Below, piece by piece: positions 40,827 to 53,347 of a stretch of 64,000 nt of DNA. Below the pieces are notes generated by a model, which searched no databases, had not been told where the DNA came from, and saw only the letters and a program-made list of their open reading frames with translations. The DNA comes from Paramecium sonneborni (lineage: Eukaryota > Ciliophora > Oligohymenophorea > Peniculida > Parameciidae): NCBI GenBank assembly GCA_905182985.1, contig CAJJDN010000003.1:112802-176801 (forward strand), in the 5' to 3' direction. Position numbers and translations under genes: made by a program. Each line of letters starts with the position of its first letter. Position 1 is the first letter of the stretch.

Positions 40827-41911
40827 ATGAATTTAAGTATCTTTTTATTTTAGAAAAAGAGATTTGGTGTTCATAAGAATTAAAAGGATTTAAAGTTATA
40901 GCAATAATTAAATGTAAATGGAGGTGATGTATTTTCTGTAAGATACGATCAAGATGATCAAAATCTAGCTATAGGTATGTCAGAAGGATTAATACATCTT
41001 TTTAATTAGAGTAATAAGATGATTTATAAAAATAGATAAACTAATTCATACATTAGAGTAATTCTAAACACCAGTAACAGCTTTAAGATGGAGACCAAAT
41101 TATGGTTTAAAGGCAAAAGGGATATTAGTATCAGCAAATGCAGAAGGACACATTATTCATTGGCATGCTCATTCAGGAAAACAATTACATAAAATTGTAG
41201 AAGAGAATAACAGTGTATTATGTTTAGACTTCAATTTTGATGGCAGTTTATTCGCAACTGGTGGTAAAGATTTTTGTGTTAGAATTTATGATGATGATAT
41301 AAAGAGTGTATAGCATAAATTCTAATAAGCAGATTGGTATATGATATTGAAATTATAAGGGGTTAGAGAGGTCATGCTAATAGAGTATTTGTTGTTAAAT
41401 TTATACCAGATTAACCTAATATTCTTATATCAGGGGGTTGGGATGCAAATGTTTTGATTTGGGATATAAGAGAAAAGTAATGTGTTGGACAATTTTATGG
41501 GCCTTCATTATCTGGAGATTCTCTTGATTTTTCTGTAAAAAGATAATTGATTTTAACTGGATCTCATAGAACAGAAAATTAAATATAATTATGGGATTGG
41601 AGAACAAGAAAACTTTATTAGGAGATTTTTTGGACAGGATCTTAATCAGATGATAATAGATCATATTATATTTATGCTACTTAGTTTAAGTATTACTCAT
41701 TTAATTTTAATTTAGCAAAACTAATGAAGATTTTATTTATGCAGGAAGTTCAGGAGTTCATGAAATTAAACTTTTTAGTTTAAAAGATGGTTAAGCTAAG
41801 GCTTCTATCTTAGGTTTACCAAAAAGCATTCTAACCTTAGATTAAATGAATACGACTGATTCTCTAGTGTTTAGTGGAATTGAAGGAATTGTAAACATTT
41901 TTAAGTCATGA
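40827..41911 (+). CDS. WD40-repeat protein (about 336 aa)
   Basis: Three introns (25 nt TAG near 41012; 23 nt AAG near 41338; 26 nt TAG near 41685). From ATG 40827 the spliced length is 337 codons. An upstream ATG at 40763 (MQSEQNQ) looks coding but is out of frame, so the 5' end is uncertain: it could hide a missed intron or a one-base error in a T/A run. Repeats include DVFSVRYDQDDQNLAIGMSE, PVTALRWRPNYGLKAKGILV, VLCLDFNFDGSLFATGGKDF followed by CVRIYD, and then NVLIWDIREKQCVGQFYGP. These form a single seven-bladed beta-propeller, used as a protein interaction platform. No specific orthologue is evident. Confidence 0.82.
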
Positions 41912-42730
41912 ATTTAAATAAATATTCATTATGATAAAACATTTGATTAAAAATAATTTCTCTAAACTCTCTAAAACTTTTTATTATATATAAAGATAAA
42001 AAAAAGAGACTAAATTATTTTTCACTTAAAAAGCCATAATCAAAAAAACAAAGGTTTCAAATTAGTTTATTCAAAATCGATCCAAGATTATAGCTGCTAA
42101 TTGATTAATTTAAAAAAGAAAATCAATTTTATTTCTAAAAATTCTTTACTTTGATGATTCATTAAATGTACTTAAATATTATTATTAAACTTATTATTGT
42201 TATTTATTATCTTTTCTAATTATTCTAATTATATAATTAAATATTTCCTTTTTTATATCCATTATTAAATATTTATTTATTATGATTGAGTTAAGAGATA
42301 AGACTATTAAGATTATTAAAGTTAATTTCTATTTAATTATTTAAAATTTATTGAAAATGCAACCTAGTAGCATTATCTTCATCTGTAACTAAAAAATTAT
42401 TTATTTCAAATTTTAAAGTGTCAATTCATTATAGGCTAATCCTAACCTAATAAAAACTCTTATTATATTATGGTTCAATGACCTAGTCCATTTAAGATAT
42501 GAATTAGGAACTCTGAATAAAAAATAACAGAATTAGATCCTTAATAAGATTAATTTTTAAAATAGTTCTGTTGAATTTATACAACAGGAATTATAAAAGT
42601 TTGAGTTTTTTAAAAAATGTAGAAAAAGTAAAAAATAGATTTCTAAAAATGCTAAATTAACAAAAGACAAATTTAAATTTTGTTTTAGAATTTAATTTAT
42701 AGTTTATGATTAAATTAATATTTATAAATA
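41912..42730. other. Convergent intergenic region
   Basis: About 820 bp, AT-rich, with no gene found on either strand. Confidence 0.45.
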
Positions 42731-44716
42731 TCATTGTTCGATTAATCCTTATAATTACTTGGTTAATTCTACCATATTTGGATACTCATCTAAACGACCG
42801 GTTAAAAAATCTAAAGCTATTACTGTTTTTGTATTCAAATATTTTTAATATATTTCTTCAGTAATAGTACTCTCGATTTGATTTTTAATAATCTCTTATT
42901 TTTAACAAGCCCCTTATATACAGTAACGTTGAGAAAAATGTGTTAATATTAATGTTTTAGCATTTCCTAGAATAGCAGATTCAACAGCTTCTCTTATAGT
43001 TGAATGCTTTGCTTTAAGAGCATTAATTTAAAGATCATCACTAAAAGTAGCTTCGTGAATCATTATATCTACATTTTCTGAAAGTTTTATAAACTATTTG
43101 CAAGGTCTAGTATCTCCAGAATAACTAATACTGCTTCCATCTTTGAAATCAATCCTCAAACCATAAGCTTATGGACAATGATCAACATGAACGTATTATA
43201 TCTTTATATTAAATTCCAATTCAAGTTATTACAAACTTATTTAATTGAATTTCTTCATTTCTGCATTCTAATTCATAAACTCTTATTCTAAACTATAATC
43301 TTAATATGGAATGTAACATATTTGACATGAATTTTTAATTTAATAGATATCAATTATTTGAATAAGCCAAGGGATCATTACTTAAGGAACTAATAAATAA
43401 ATATTGCTGCAATTTTATAATAATGATGCCATCCCTAAATTATGATCACTATGAACATGACTTATCCATAATAGTATTTTTTAATTAAAATCAAAATTAT
43501 TTTAGACTTTTATTTAATTATAAGTTCCTTCACCGCAATCTAAAATTATTGCTGAATCTAATTATTTTAATAAAATTCCTGAAACATTTCTATATTTATT
43601 CGGTCGCATAGAGGCTGTACCAAGAAATTATAATTAAATCTTTGATAAATAATTTTGAGCAGGTTTTTATTCATAATTTATTTTTCTAATTTAAGAAGTT
43701 TAACCAATCATCTAAGAATTCATCATTTGATATCCTTTCTTCTTCAAAGGAATTAATATATAATGAAAGTTCATTTAGAATTAGATGTAATTCTTATTAT
43801 ATTATTAATAAATATTTTGATATTTTGGGAAATTATAAGGGTAATTTTAATTTAGAAAATTGCAAATTGCCTTTGTTTTTGGTATACTATCAGAGTATTC
43901 ATTCTTAACTTCTTAATTACATAATATGTGATCAACATTTATATTATTAAGAAAATTTATATATTATTCTGTTATTGGATCATTTATATGGAAGACACAC
44001 TTTAGATTATTTGGTAATTTTATTTGATTCAAATCAATATCTTCAATTATATCTAAAATTAAGATTCCTTATTCATCTATATCAGGTTCTCTAAAATAAG
44101 TTTCTTAATAAATTGTTTCATCAATTTGAATTTAATGATTTTAAAATAATTCTTTCTTCTAAATATTAGATAATTTTAATTTTTAAAGTTTTTCAATAGA
44201 AACATTTCCTCTCATCCTTTTAGTTGTGATAATATATGAAATATTATTATTTTTATGAATTATTGGTTCTATTTTTACATTACCATCATCAAATATTTTT
44301 AAAGAATTTTCTAAATCCTATTAAACAAGTTTGAACCCTTAACTATAATCTTGACTTTGAAATATAAAATTTTTTCCTTCAAACTCATGGCAAGATATAT
44401 TATTTACATATTTTCCTCCTAATTCGCTATATCTGAAAGCTTAAAAATATCTACATAATCCAGGAGGTCCAAAAAGTTTAGTACCTTCAATTTATTTGTC
44501 AAAGTTTAGTGACAATAGGAGACCAATTATACCATTCATGTGTGAAATACTTAAATTCGTAAAAAATATCTATGTTCCAAGTTTCATTTTAATGCTAAAA
44601 TCAGAAATAAATCTCTGAAAATCCTCAGATACATTAAAAACATAAGATTTTTCTTCAAAATTTAGTTATATGCATGTTTTGGCTAATCTAATGAGTTATA
44701 TATGGCATTTAGACAT
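42731..44716 (-). CDS. ELAC2: Long-form tRNase Z (ELAC2-type), intronless (661 aa)
   Basis: Uninterrupted frame of 662 codons from ATG 44716 (MSKCHIQLIRLAKTCIQLNF) to TGA 42731. The C-terminal half is a metallo-beta-lactamase nuclease: QFLGTASMRPNKYRNVSGIL, LDCGEGTYNQI, the zinc motif SHVHSDHNLGMASLL, VHVDHCPQAYGLRIDF, SYSGDTRPCKQF, MIHEATFSDDL, KHSTIREAVESA and LTHFSQRY. The degenerate N-terminal half is the regulatory beta-lactamase domain typical of the long form (THMNGIIGLLLSL replaces the zinc motif). The enzyme cuts the 3' trailer from precursor tRNAs in nucleus and mitochondria. It pairs functionally with Rpp30 (5' leader processing) at 15-16 kb, though they are not adjacent. An intronless gene this long is unusual here. 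Confidence 0.93.
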
Positions 44717-45065
44717 ATATTTATATAATTAAAATAAATAATTAAATTTATAAATATAATCTATTTGAGTCTTTATTTGTTATAAATATTTTTGCAAATT
44801 CTTTTATTAATCAATTAAATTTGATGAAATACGATATTTATTTTTCATAAAACACTTTTAAGAATTAGATTACCTAAAAATATAATCTTTTATAAATTAA
44901 AAACCAAATTATATTTTTAAATCTAAATATCTATATTTAAAGTAATAACATATTTATAATTCATTTAAATGCGATTAAAAACATTCATATTATAAATATA
45001 TCAATTCGTTTCTCTTTCTATCCTCTATAATTAATAATATTCAATCTCTATAAAAATAATATAAA
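44717..45065. other. Intergenic, AT-rich
   Basis: About 350 bp upstream of the tRNase Z gene; no feature seen. Confidence 0.45.
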
Positions 45066-45547
45066 ATGAGTGCTGCTAATGATTTGACTTGACAATTTTC
45101 AAAGAATATTGTGATTTTTAATATGAAAAATTATAAATGGAATAAGAATAGTCAAAGCTTGAGATTTTTTGAGTGTTTTGAAGTAGCTCTGAAGTAAAAA
45201 AATTCTGAGATGACAACTTATTAAACAGCCAAGTTTCTTCAGCCTGGGTTAATCTATTAAATGTTCTTGTTTATTTAATATATGTAGAATTTTTTTGTAC
45301 ATTAATGGATTTATCAAAAATTAATATAAAATAAATTCTTTCGCAATTATATATATATTCAAATACTGATTTAAGAAGAATGATTCCACTTATATTAGAA
45401 TTTTAATCTATTACAAATTCATTACTTAAATAACCTAAATTAAATTCAAGTCAACTTGAAAATTCTTAAAAAATAATTTATATTCAATTCTAGTCTTTTT
45501 TGTTAAAAAATTAACTAAATAATTAAAAATTTTCTCACTATATATGA
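45066..45547 (+). pseudogene. Probable broken gene with nonsense codon and frameshift
   Basis: The frame begins with ATG 45066 MSAANDLT and meets TGA after eight codons, then continues in the same frame with strongly protein-like sequence (QFSKNIVIFNMKNYKWNKNS, LRFFECFEVALKQKNSEMTT). A frame change near 45280 follows, and then MDLSKINIKQILSQLYIYSN and DLRRMIPLILEFQSITNSLL run to a TGA at 45545. No short intron joins the two halves. Composition differs from the surrounding AT-rich spacer. It looks like a recently inactivated gene of unknown family. Confidence 0.5.
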
Positions 45548-45704
45548 TAGTTAAGATATCCAAAAAGTTTCTAATAAGTTGAAATCGTTATTCAAACTTT
45601 GTTAAAAATTTTTTATTATGGAATTTATCAAAGATATTTTTTGTTGTAACAATTATTAATAAAAGAAATTATGGTATATTTTATCTAAAATAAATTAGTG
45701 ATTA

Positions 45705-46249
45705 TCACAATTAATTGGAATATCTATGAATAATATCATTTCTTTATTTGAGCCAAAATTCTCTATATCTTCTATCAAGTTTATTTTCACAGACCCATCT
45801 ACATCTATAAACATTAATTTTATTCTAAAAATCAATTAAAGACTTACACTTATTTTTTCTTAGTAAGATTGGTCAATATTATAATTAATCAATGAGTCAC
45901 AATTAGAATGGCATGTTTAATTTTTGAAATAGACTAATTTGTCAACATTTTTTAAGAATTATTTAAGATCATTTGTTTGTTTTTTGCATTCTTTTAAACA
46001 AAAACTAAGTTTTTTAATTCCTTCTTCTTAATTTTCAAAGATAATTTAATTATTATCATAACAATTAGAATAGCATTCATATTTGAGCTTTTATTATGAA
46101 TCTATATTAAATAATTTAATTTTGCTATAGTTTGTAATAGCTTATTTGATAGAATACATATCTTAATACTCCTAAAGTTTTCGATCGAAATATTCTTTTT
46201 CATTTTCTGTGGCATAAAGTTCATCGGTTGATCTAATATTATCAAACAT
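45705..46249 (-). CDS. FAM136A: FAM136A-like protein with four CX3C motifs (173 aa)
   Basis: One 23-nt TAG intron near 45818; spliced length is exactly 174 codons. Starts MFDNIRSTDELYATENEKEY. Four CX3C motifs occur in order: ECYSNCYDN, FCLKECKKQ, TCHSNCDSL and RCRWVCENK. Human FAM136A (DUF842) also has four such motifs and is a mitochondrial intermembrane-space protein whose cysteines pair through the Mia40 route. The C-terminal part (RRYREFWLKQRNDI) is ciliate-specific as far as I can judge. Its ATG is 43 bp from the ATG of the divergent gene to its right. Confidence 0.78.
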
Positions 46250-46292
46250 TAAAAAGAGTAATAATAATAATAATAATATTAATTTAACTGAA

Positions 46293-46919
46293 ATGACTGA
46301 GAGTAGAGCACTGTCATCATATGATGGAACTTACAATAGTTTAAAAGATGTATAAAGAATAGGATCTTATGATTATGGAAATGTTTTATCTAATTTTAGT
46401 AATCAAAAATACACAAATTCAAAACCTAATCATCAAATGATGGACACAAAAACATATTTAGAATAATTAGAATAAAAATATTGTAAGAAAACAAATGGAT
46501 ACAATGATAGTGATTCTGATGATTTTTCAAATGATTGTTCTCCTCATAAAGCAGCTTCATAAGTCCCAACAAAATTTTAAAAAAGCAAAATATCAGCAAA
46601 TAATAATTAGAATTAACCTGAATTCAGGATTCCTGTAGACATAAATTTATCAAGAGGTCCTAGTGAAATAGGATAAGATTATAAGATTATATAAGATATG
46701 AATGAAAAATATGGTAGTATAGCTTAATCAAGAGTTACAATAGTAGATCAAGATGCAAAAAGAAGATTTTTCGAATTGGCATTAGAATTGAAAAAAGAAT
46801 TACCTTAAAATCATCCTGGTTAATAAATGTTGGTAGCATAATTATATACAGAAAGTGTATAGAAATAAATATCAGAAAAATATTGGAAATAATGGTTATA
46901 AACTAGATTGAAGAATTGA
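46293..46919 (+). CDS. Unknown protein (208 aa)
   Basis: Single exon of 209 codons. The frame is also open upstream through an AAT repeat (poly-Asn), but the first in-frame ATG is at 46293. The N-terminal 110 residues are S/N/Q/D-rich (TESRALSSYDGTYNSLKDVQ; NDSDSDDFSNDCSPHK). The C-terminal 60 look helical and conserved: DAKRRFFELALELKKELPQN, MLVAQLYTESVQKQISEKYW then KQWLQTRLKN. No family recognised. Divergent from the FAM136A-like gene with 43 bp between starts. Confidence 0.75.
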
Positions 46920-47016
46920 TAATAATTTTTAGTTTTATTAGAAAATAATATTTATGAAAATATATTATTTTTGAATAATTCTATATAATAGTAAGATTTA
47001 AATATAATATTTTAAA

Positions 47017-48260
47017 ATGGGAAATTAACAAGGCAAAGATTATGGAGGTTTGCTTATCAGAACTGATAAGCCTTTTTATTTTGCAGGTGAGATAATTACA
47101 GGTATTAAGGATGTTAAAAATCTTAGGAAATATATATTTGGATATATTTAAAGCTGGATATCCAGGAGGAGTAGTGTTATTGAAAGTTACAGGGAAAGAA
47201 AAATGTAATTGGACAGAGAGTCAAACTATTACTAGTACTGATTCAGAAGGAAAATAAGAATCTCGAACAGAATATGTGACATATTCAGGATAAACATAAT
47301 TTTATTAACATCGAGTGGCTATTTGGACATTTAATACTTCAAGTTTACCAGTTGGATAATATACTTTTCCTTTTTAATTTTAATTGTTGTCTCATTTACC
47401 TGGATCATATTTTGAAAAAGAATCTGATTATTTAGCTAAAATTTCATATAGAGTCAAAGGAGAAATAGAATCATATAATAAATCTTATAAAAATATCAAA
47501 CACTCTTAACCTCTTGTTGTTAGAGAACCATTAAAATAGAATATCACATCATTAACGGGTTAAATGGAAGTCAATGTAGCAACTTGGTGTTGTATTGCTT
47601 AAGGAGTAATTATTTAGTTTATCATTAGACTTCATCTATCAAATGTGTTTTTGATAAAAATCATTATCTTCCAGGAGATACTGCTTATTTGTTGGTTGAT
47701 TTAGATAATTCAGAATGTAAATTGGATATTAATAGAATTGATGCCAGTCTAATTAATTATTTAACATTAAGGGACAAAAATGGAAGAGAAAAACTTATCA
47801 CTCGAACCATAGTCTCTTAATAAATTTAAGGTATTAAAGCAGGAATTAAAGCTGTTGAAAATGATAGAAAATAAATCTAACTTATTTTACTCAATAAGAG
47901 CTATCCAGAAGGTATTCGTCCTTCATCTAATGGCTAGATTGTTAAATCTGTATATAGATTAAAGGTTTAAGCAGTTCTTGATGGTAATATACTTATTTCT
48001 CATTTTTAGGTTGTGTATGTTGCAATCTTCATCCAGCTGTTGATGTTCCTATTGAAATTGTTGCTCCTGTCCCTTAAATTTATAATCAACATGTTTAGTA
48101 ACCTTCTAATTGGAATCCTTAAGTTTTTCAACCTTAAATTGTATAATTTACTGATACCACCATGTATTTAAAAGATCAAAATTCATAATCAAATTACAAT
48201 TATCCTTAAAATCCTTAACCTCCTAATCAATTTGGATAAATGCAATAGCCAATGAGTTGA
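47017..48260 (+). CDS. Alpha-arrestin-like protein B (389 aa)
   Basis: Three introns of 25, 23 and 26 nt, all TAG; spliced length is exactly 390 codons. MGNQQGKDYGG fits an N-myristoylation signal. Arrestin-N: LIRTDKPFYFAGEIITG, YPGGVVLLKVTGKEKCNW and PFQFQLLSHLPGSYFEK. Arrestin-C: CVFDKNHYLPGDTAYLLVDL, then VKSVYRLKVQAVLDGCVCCN. The C-terminus has QPSNWNPQVFQPQ and a Q/N/P tail. Intron positions correspond to those of arrestin A (19889-21059): after the ITG/VRG motif, before the second domain, and before GCxCC. The two are paralogues. Role: membrane-anchored cargo adaptor, by family. Confidence 0.87.
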
Positions 48261-48733
48261 TGATAATTTATAAATTAGTTTTATCAGTATTTCAATTATG
48301 AATCTTAAAAAAATAACATCTAAATTATTATTGTACTAATCACTTACACTGAATCCATCAATAATGAGGATTTCACTTGTTTTTAAGAATATAATAATTG
48401 CTTAGCTATAGAAATTCATATGATCAAAGGAAGGATATCTGACTCTTAAAATTATTTATCTTATCATGATACCTATTTAATAGAACCCTCAAAAATAAAT
48501 AAACAAATAAATCTTGTTTTGTTATAAAAATATACTATTTCAAGGTATGTTTCTTAACTAAGCTAATTTTTGTAAAATAAACATTTTATATTTAATTAAT
48601 TTTTTTTCATCTTTTAATTAATAATTTATAGATGCCATTTAAAAATTAAAACTTGATATTAATTTTACAGCTTTCCACTCAATGCCTTTAATTAATCTTC
48701 GAAATTATTAAATTATTATCAATTTATTTATAT
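48261..48733. other. Intergenic region with a possible small coding remnant
   Basis: About 470 bp. A plus-strand frame around 48320-48540 reads TYTESINNEDFTCFQEYNNC, then LAIEIHMIKGRISDSQNYLS, and is open without a good start or splice link. It could be part of an unrecognised small secreted protein or a remnant. Confidence 0.35.
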
Positions 48734-50634
48734 ATGCTCATCGGAAATGCTGTGAAGAGAATCGTTCAAACTATAATTTAAAAAAGATCACTATTTCTTC
48801 CAATTAAGTAATAAGTTTATATTCCAAAATTTATTATAATACCATAATATGGATTTTTTTTTAATGGTAAACATGATAAGTAAATTTTGATCCTATATTT
48901 TTAGAGATGAAAAATAAGCTGAAATTGATAAACTGTATGAGGAAATGGAGGAATGTGAGAATGAGAAATAATCAATGAATATGCTCAAAAAAATAATTTA
49001 AATAAGAGAACAAATGGATTAATCAGAAAAAAAAAAATGTGTTTCATTACTATTAGATAAAATTGAGTATGCACGATATTTAATTGAAAATCAATAGATG
49101 GAGGATAAATTAGTTCAAGAAGTACTTTCTGATGATTATTTGAATGATGTTCATTATAAAAATATTGATTGGTCTAAATATCCTAAGAATTTTAATGAAT
49201 TCTTATGGCACAATTTGGCAATAGGAGTTATGTAGCTTAAATTTATTAAGCAATTTGATGATGTAGCTTTTTTAGAAATAGAATAATGGTTAAAGTATTA
49301 TCATAAAATATATATCAAGATAGTATAAGGAATCTATAGTGTATATAAAAAATTATCTAAATGAAAATTTTGAGGAAATCGGTGAGAGTTAAGGATACTT
49401 AGTTAAAGAGCAAGGATTATCATAATATCAATATAATTTGACCTTCTATTATGAAATGAAAGCTAAATTATTGATAGAATAAGATTAAGTATAAGAAGGA
49501 ATAAAGAATTATGAAGTTGCTTTAAGGGAAACAAAGAAATTTATGGAAATAGTTAAATCATGTATATTATATAAATTATTTAGTATGTAATCATGAAAAT
49601 TCAGAGGTTGCTAATGAAGCAGAAAAGTAAAGAGAGAAAGGAATATCTAAATTTGCATAGATATTTGAAGATCTTGGATATGTTTAAATCGAAATTGACG
49701 AATTAACATCTGCAAGACCTTATTTTGAAAAAGCTATAGAACTTTATTTATAAGTTTTTGGAAAGCATTCTATTTAATATGCTCAAAGTTATTGTTAGTT
49801 GGTTTTAACTTACTAATTAACAGATCCATAAAAATGTGAAGAAATGTTAAGAGATTTTCATGAATATTTAGAAAGTTTTAATTAAGATACAATATATCTA
49901 GAAGTTACTATGCATTATTTTTGTATTTTAGAAGCTTAAGATAGAGGTACAATAGAACTATTCATGAAGATTTAAGAAATAAGAGAATTTTATAATATAG
50001 AAAATGATTTATTAATTGTTGAATATGATATTTAAGCTATTAAATTTGTGATCAGAAATGGTTAATTTTAGGATAAAATATTTGTTCTTTTTAAGGAATC
50101 AATTTAATTATTAGATTCATTTGGTAATCCAACTATATAAGCTGAAAAATTGTTACTATTAAATGATCTGGCTGAGAAAACTGTTGAACTTAATAGGATT
50201 CTACATGATATAATTTTGGAATAGCTATTAGATTAATTTGAGGAAGTAAGTTTTATGATTGAAAATGATGAGTTGTAATATAAAATAGATAGATAAAAAG
50301 CATTTCTATAATTTAGACTAAGAGATACTCTTTTAAATACTCCAGAAGAAAGTTTAGAAAATTTCTTTTTATTAGTAATTAAAATAATTAATCTTAGTTT
50401 TCCAATTGGATAGAGAAGAAAGAATTTCTTGAAATGCTATTTGAAGATACAGATGAAATAATTTAATAAGTTTTAGATCATTAAATGTTTAAAGTTGCTC
50501 ATAAATTAATAAAAAATATAATTGAAATTATGGAGGAAGCTTTACAGAATTCAAAGAGTGACTATATCGATGAAGCTTTGAATCATTATAAAAAAGAAGC
50601 ATAAAATATATTTGATTAAATTACTGGAAAATGA
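48734..50634 (+). CDS. TPR-like helical protein, possibly mitochondrial (601 aa)
   Basis: Four introns (25 TAG, 25 AAG, 22 TAG, 23 TAG); spliced length is exactly 602 codons. The N-terminus MLIGNAVKRIVQTIIQKRSL is basic and amphipathic, resembling a mitochondrial presequence. From residue 60 on the protein is all helical with TPR-like units: YYEMKAKLLIEQDQVQEGIK, then LTSARPYFEKAIELYLQVFG with KHSIQYAQSYCQLVLTYQL. The C-terminal third (EEIIQQ.., KVAHKLIKNIIEIMEEAL) is helical too. A TPR scaffold is the safest call; the partner and exact location are unknown. It converges with the kinase gene at 50882. Confidence 0.72.
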
Positions 50635-50881
50635 AATTTGTTTTATGTGTATATTTATAATAAATTATTTGTTTTTTATTACTACAACAATTAATATGTC
50701 ATGAATTAATTGATAAACTAGAATAATTTCTTAATTATTTGAACATTTATTATATCACTTAAATTCGTTAATGAGCAAGACTTTATTATTTTGTTAATTT
50801 AATGATTATTGCAATTCTTAACTAAATCATAATTAATAATATATTTTATTTTATTTTTTAAAGATAAATTCATAGAACTAA

Positions 50882-52584
50882 TCAAGTGAGTTCTTTTTGA
50901 AGATACTATAATGCTTCCTATTCAGAGGTATTTTCAACATTTTCATAATAAGTCCAAAAGTCTTCCATTATCGAAAAGTTTAATTCATTAATATGCTGAC
51001 TATCCTTTAAGTATTTTATGGTGATATAAATTTAAACGATTGAATTAATTGTTGGTTAATTTGATATAATTTAAAAAAGTTGATTTATAGGATTTTTTAA
51101 ATTTGAAACTATCTTATTCTTAATTTCTATATAGAAATCTTCCAAACCCAATTAATCTTATTAGAGTAATGATTAGAAAATTTGATAGTTATCAGATTAT
51201 TTATATAAATTTTATTGGACAAGACTTAAAGGCTAAAGTTTTTACAATTTCTAAATTAATCCTAAAGCTTGATTTAATATTTCTGCTGTGATATTATATG
51301 TGATATTAAAATCAATAGTGGGAATAACTTAGTTTAATCTATAGACTCTCATAGCAACTTTGTCTAAGAAAAATATTTATTCATGAAAATAAAATAATAT
51401 ATCTTCAATAGAATTAATTTATAGTTAAATTTATAATCTTGAAATATAAGAAAAGATAATACTTATGATTTAAATTAGACATCATCTCATTTAGAATTTA
51501 TTTTTATTCTTTATCTTTTTCTTCACTTTGTTTTTTTAAGTCTTCTTCTGTTAAGATTTAAGAAACCAAAGACAATACTTTTTTATTCTTAAATGGTTAT
51601 ACTTTAATAAGGGAAACTTTTTGAATGACCATTTGTTAAATAAAAACAGATGAAGATATCATCTAAAGGTTTTAATTAATTTAGGGTTAATATTGAATTT
51701 TTATTTGTGGTAATGAAAATAATTCTTCCCATCCAATTCTATCTTTAGTAGATTTTTTAAGCATTCTTTAAAGTAAAGAAATAATAAATTCAGATCTCTT
51801 AGGAGTAGGAGGAATATTTAAAGCATTATTAACAATATCAGAGAAAGCAGTTTCCCTATCATACTTTTTATTTTGAATTAGAAATGGGTATTTATTATAG
51901 AGCATCCTATATAATATAATACCAAGACTCCACATATCAATTTTAGGATCAGCTGTAGCTTCTTCTTGAATCATTTCTGGTGCCATATAAAGAGGAGTGC
52001 CTTTAAATGATATAGTTAGTTTATCAACAAGAGTATTTACTATTTTTGCTAAACCAAAATCAGTTATTTTATAAAGACGATCATGAATCATAATATTAGC
52101 TGGTTTTAAATCTAAATTTATTGTATTTTTATGATGATACCTCTATGAATGATATTTTACATAAACAATTCACGATAGCCACTACAAAACTAACTTAAGA
52201 AATCCATAACTTCAGCTTCAGACCAAAATTTATTTTTCATTTTATCTTCCAAAGTTCCAGCATTACAATATTCCATAATTATGTAACAGGCCTTACTTGA
52301 TTACAATTTCTTCCTCCTGTGCATGATCGTAAATTATATTACTTGTATTAAACAAGGTTCTAATGATCACTTTAAAATTATTCTAAAACTGTGAGTTCAT
52401 GTTACAAGGAATCTAATTTACTTTAAGTTCCAATTTCCATTATTTTAGCCACCAATTACTCTTCCCTATTATCAAGATCGTAGGCTCTCACAACTTTACC
52501 AAATGATCCTTATCCAAGTATATCTTCTGGCTCAAGAGAAATTACATATGATGATCCTTGTAATCTTTTAATTCTTTTCTTCAT
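50882..52584 (-). CDS. Active Ser/Thr protein kinase, ULK/ATG1-like (540 aa)
   Basis: Three introns (26 nt ending CAG, 29 nt TAG, 25 nt AAG); spliced length is exactly 541 codons. All catalytic motifs are present: glycine loop GQGSFGKVVRAYD, lysine LVAKIMEI, hinge IIMEYCNAGTLED, catalytic HRDLKPANIMI (formed across an intron), DFGLAKI, activation segment KGTPLYMAPEM, and IDMWSLGIILYRMLYNKYPF. After the kinase domain (to about 280) there is a 260-residue C-terminal region with a coiled-coil-like start (EEDLKKQSEEKDKEQKQ) and a helical domain (VAMRVYRLNQVIPTID...). That layout recalls ULK/ATG1 kinases, but this subfamily call is tentative. Confidence 0.88.
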
Positions 52585-53347
52585 TATTAAATTATAATTA
52601 TTATAATATAATATGTAAAAATGTCTAATTTTTATGTTTATGTATATATAGTTATATTTCTTTAATTAAATTTATAGTAAAGAGGGTGAATTTCCATATA
52701 TTTCCATTATGTGCTTTGTTTTATAACCTTTTAAATCAGAGGCTTTAAGCACAAAATCCATCTTATGGCTAGCATATTTAAATAAATCTATTATACATAG
52801 CCGTTATTTTCATCATAATCATATTATTGACTGTCTCAATTACATAATCTACTAAAAAAATAAATTTGATTTTTCTAATTTTAACAATTTAGAGATAATT
52901 TAGTTTACTAATTTTCTGATATATTACATTCTTTTTATTTAACAAAAATATGTAAATATTTATTGTTGACTTGATATAATTTCTAATATTCAATATTATT
53001 AAATAAGATTAATATTAAATTTATAAATAAGTTTAAAGGAAAAAGTTAATTAAAATAAAATCATCCAACATCTTTTGACAACAAAAATGTCATAATTACT
53101 CTTAAATATTTATTTAATTATAACAATAATCATAAATTATTAAAGGTAGTTAAAAATAAAAAAAATAATAAAATATTAGAATAAAATTCATTTTATAATG
53201 AATATTTTAATTATTGAAAAACTTAAGAAAAATAAATAACAGAAATGATATTCTAATATTATGAAAAATAAAGTCATAGGTTTGTGGGTGTTTATTAAAA
53301 TATTTATTTTTCTTTTTTAATTCAAATTAAATTATATATAAAAACTT
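52585..53347. other. Divergent intergenic region
   Basis: About 760 bp between the kinase start (-) and the TMEM63-like start (+). AT-rich; no gene seen. It must hold both promoters. Confidence 0.5.

Noticed and set aside
46257..46280. AAT microsatellite as a functional element
   Set aside because: A short trinucleotide run just upstream of the ATG of the 208-aa gene; typical of AT-rich ciliate DNA.
51768..52091. Separate 107-aa kinase fragment ending in a stop
   Set aside because: It is the middle of the ULK-like kinase; the apparent stop is TAA, read as glutamine.
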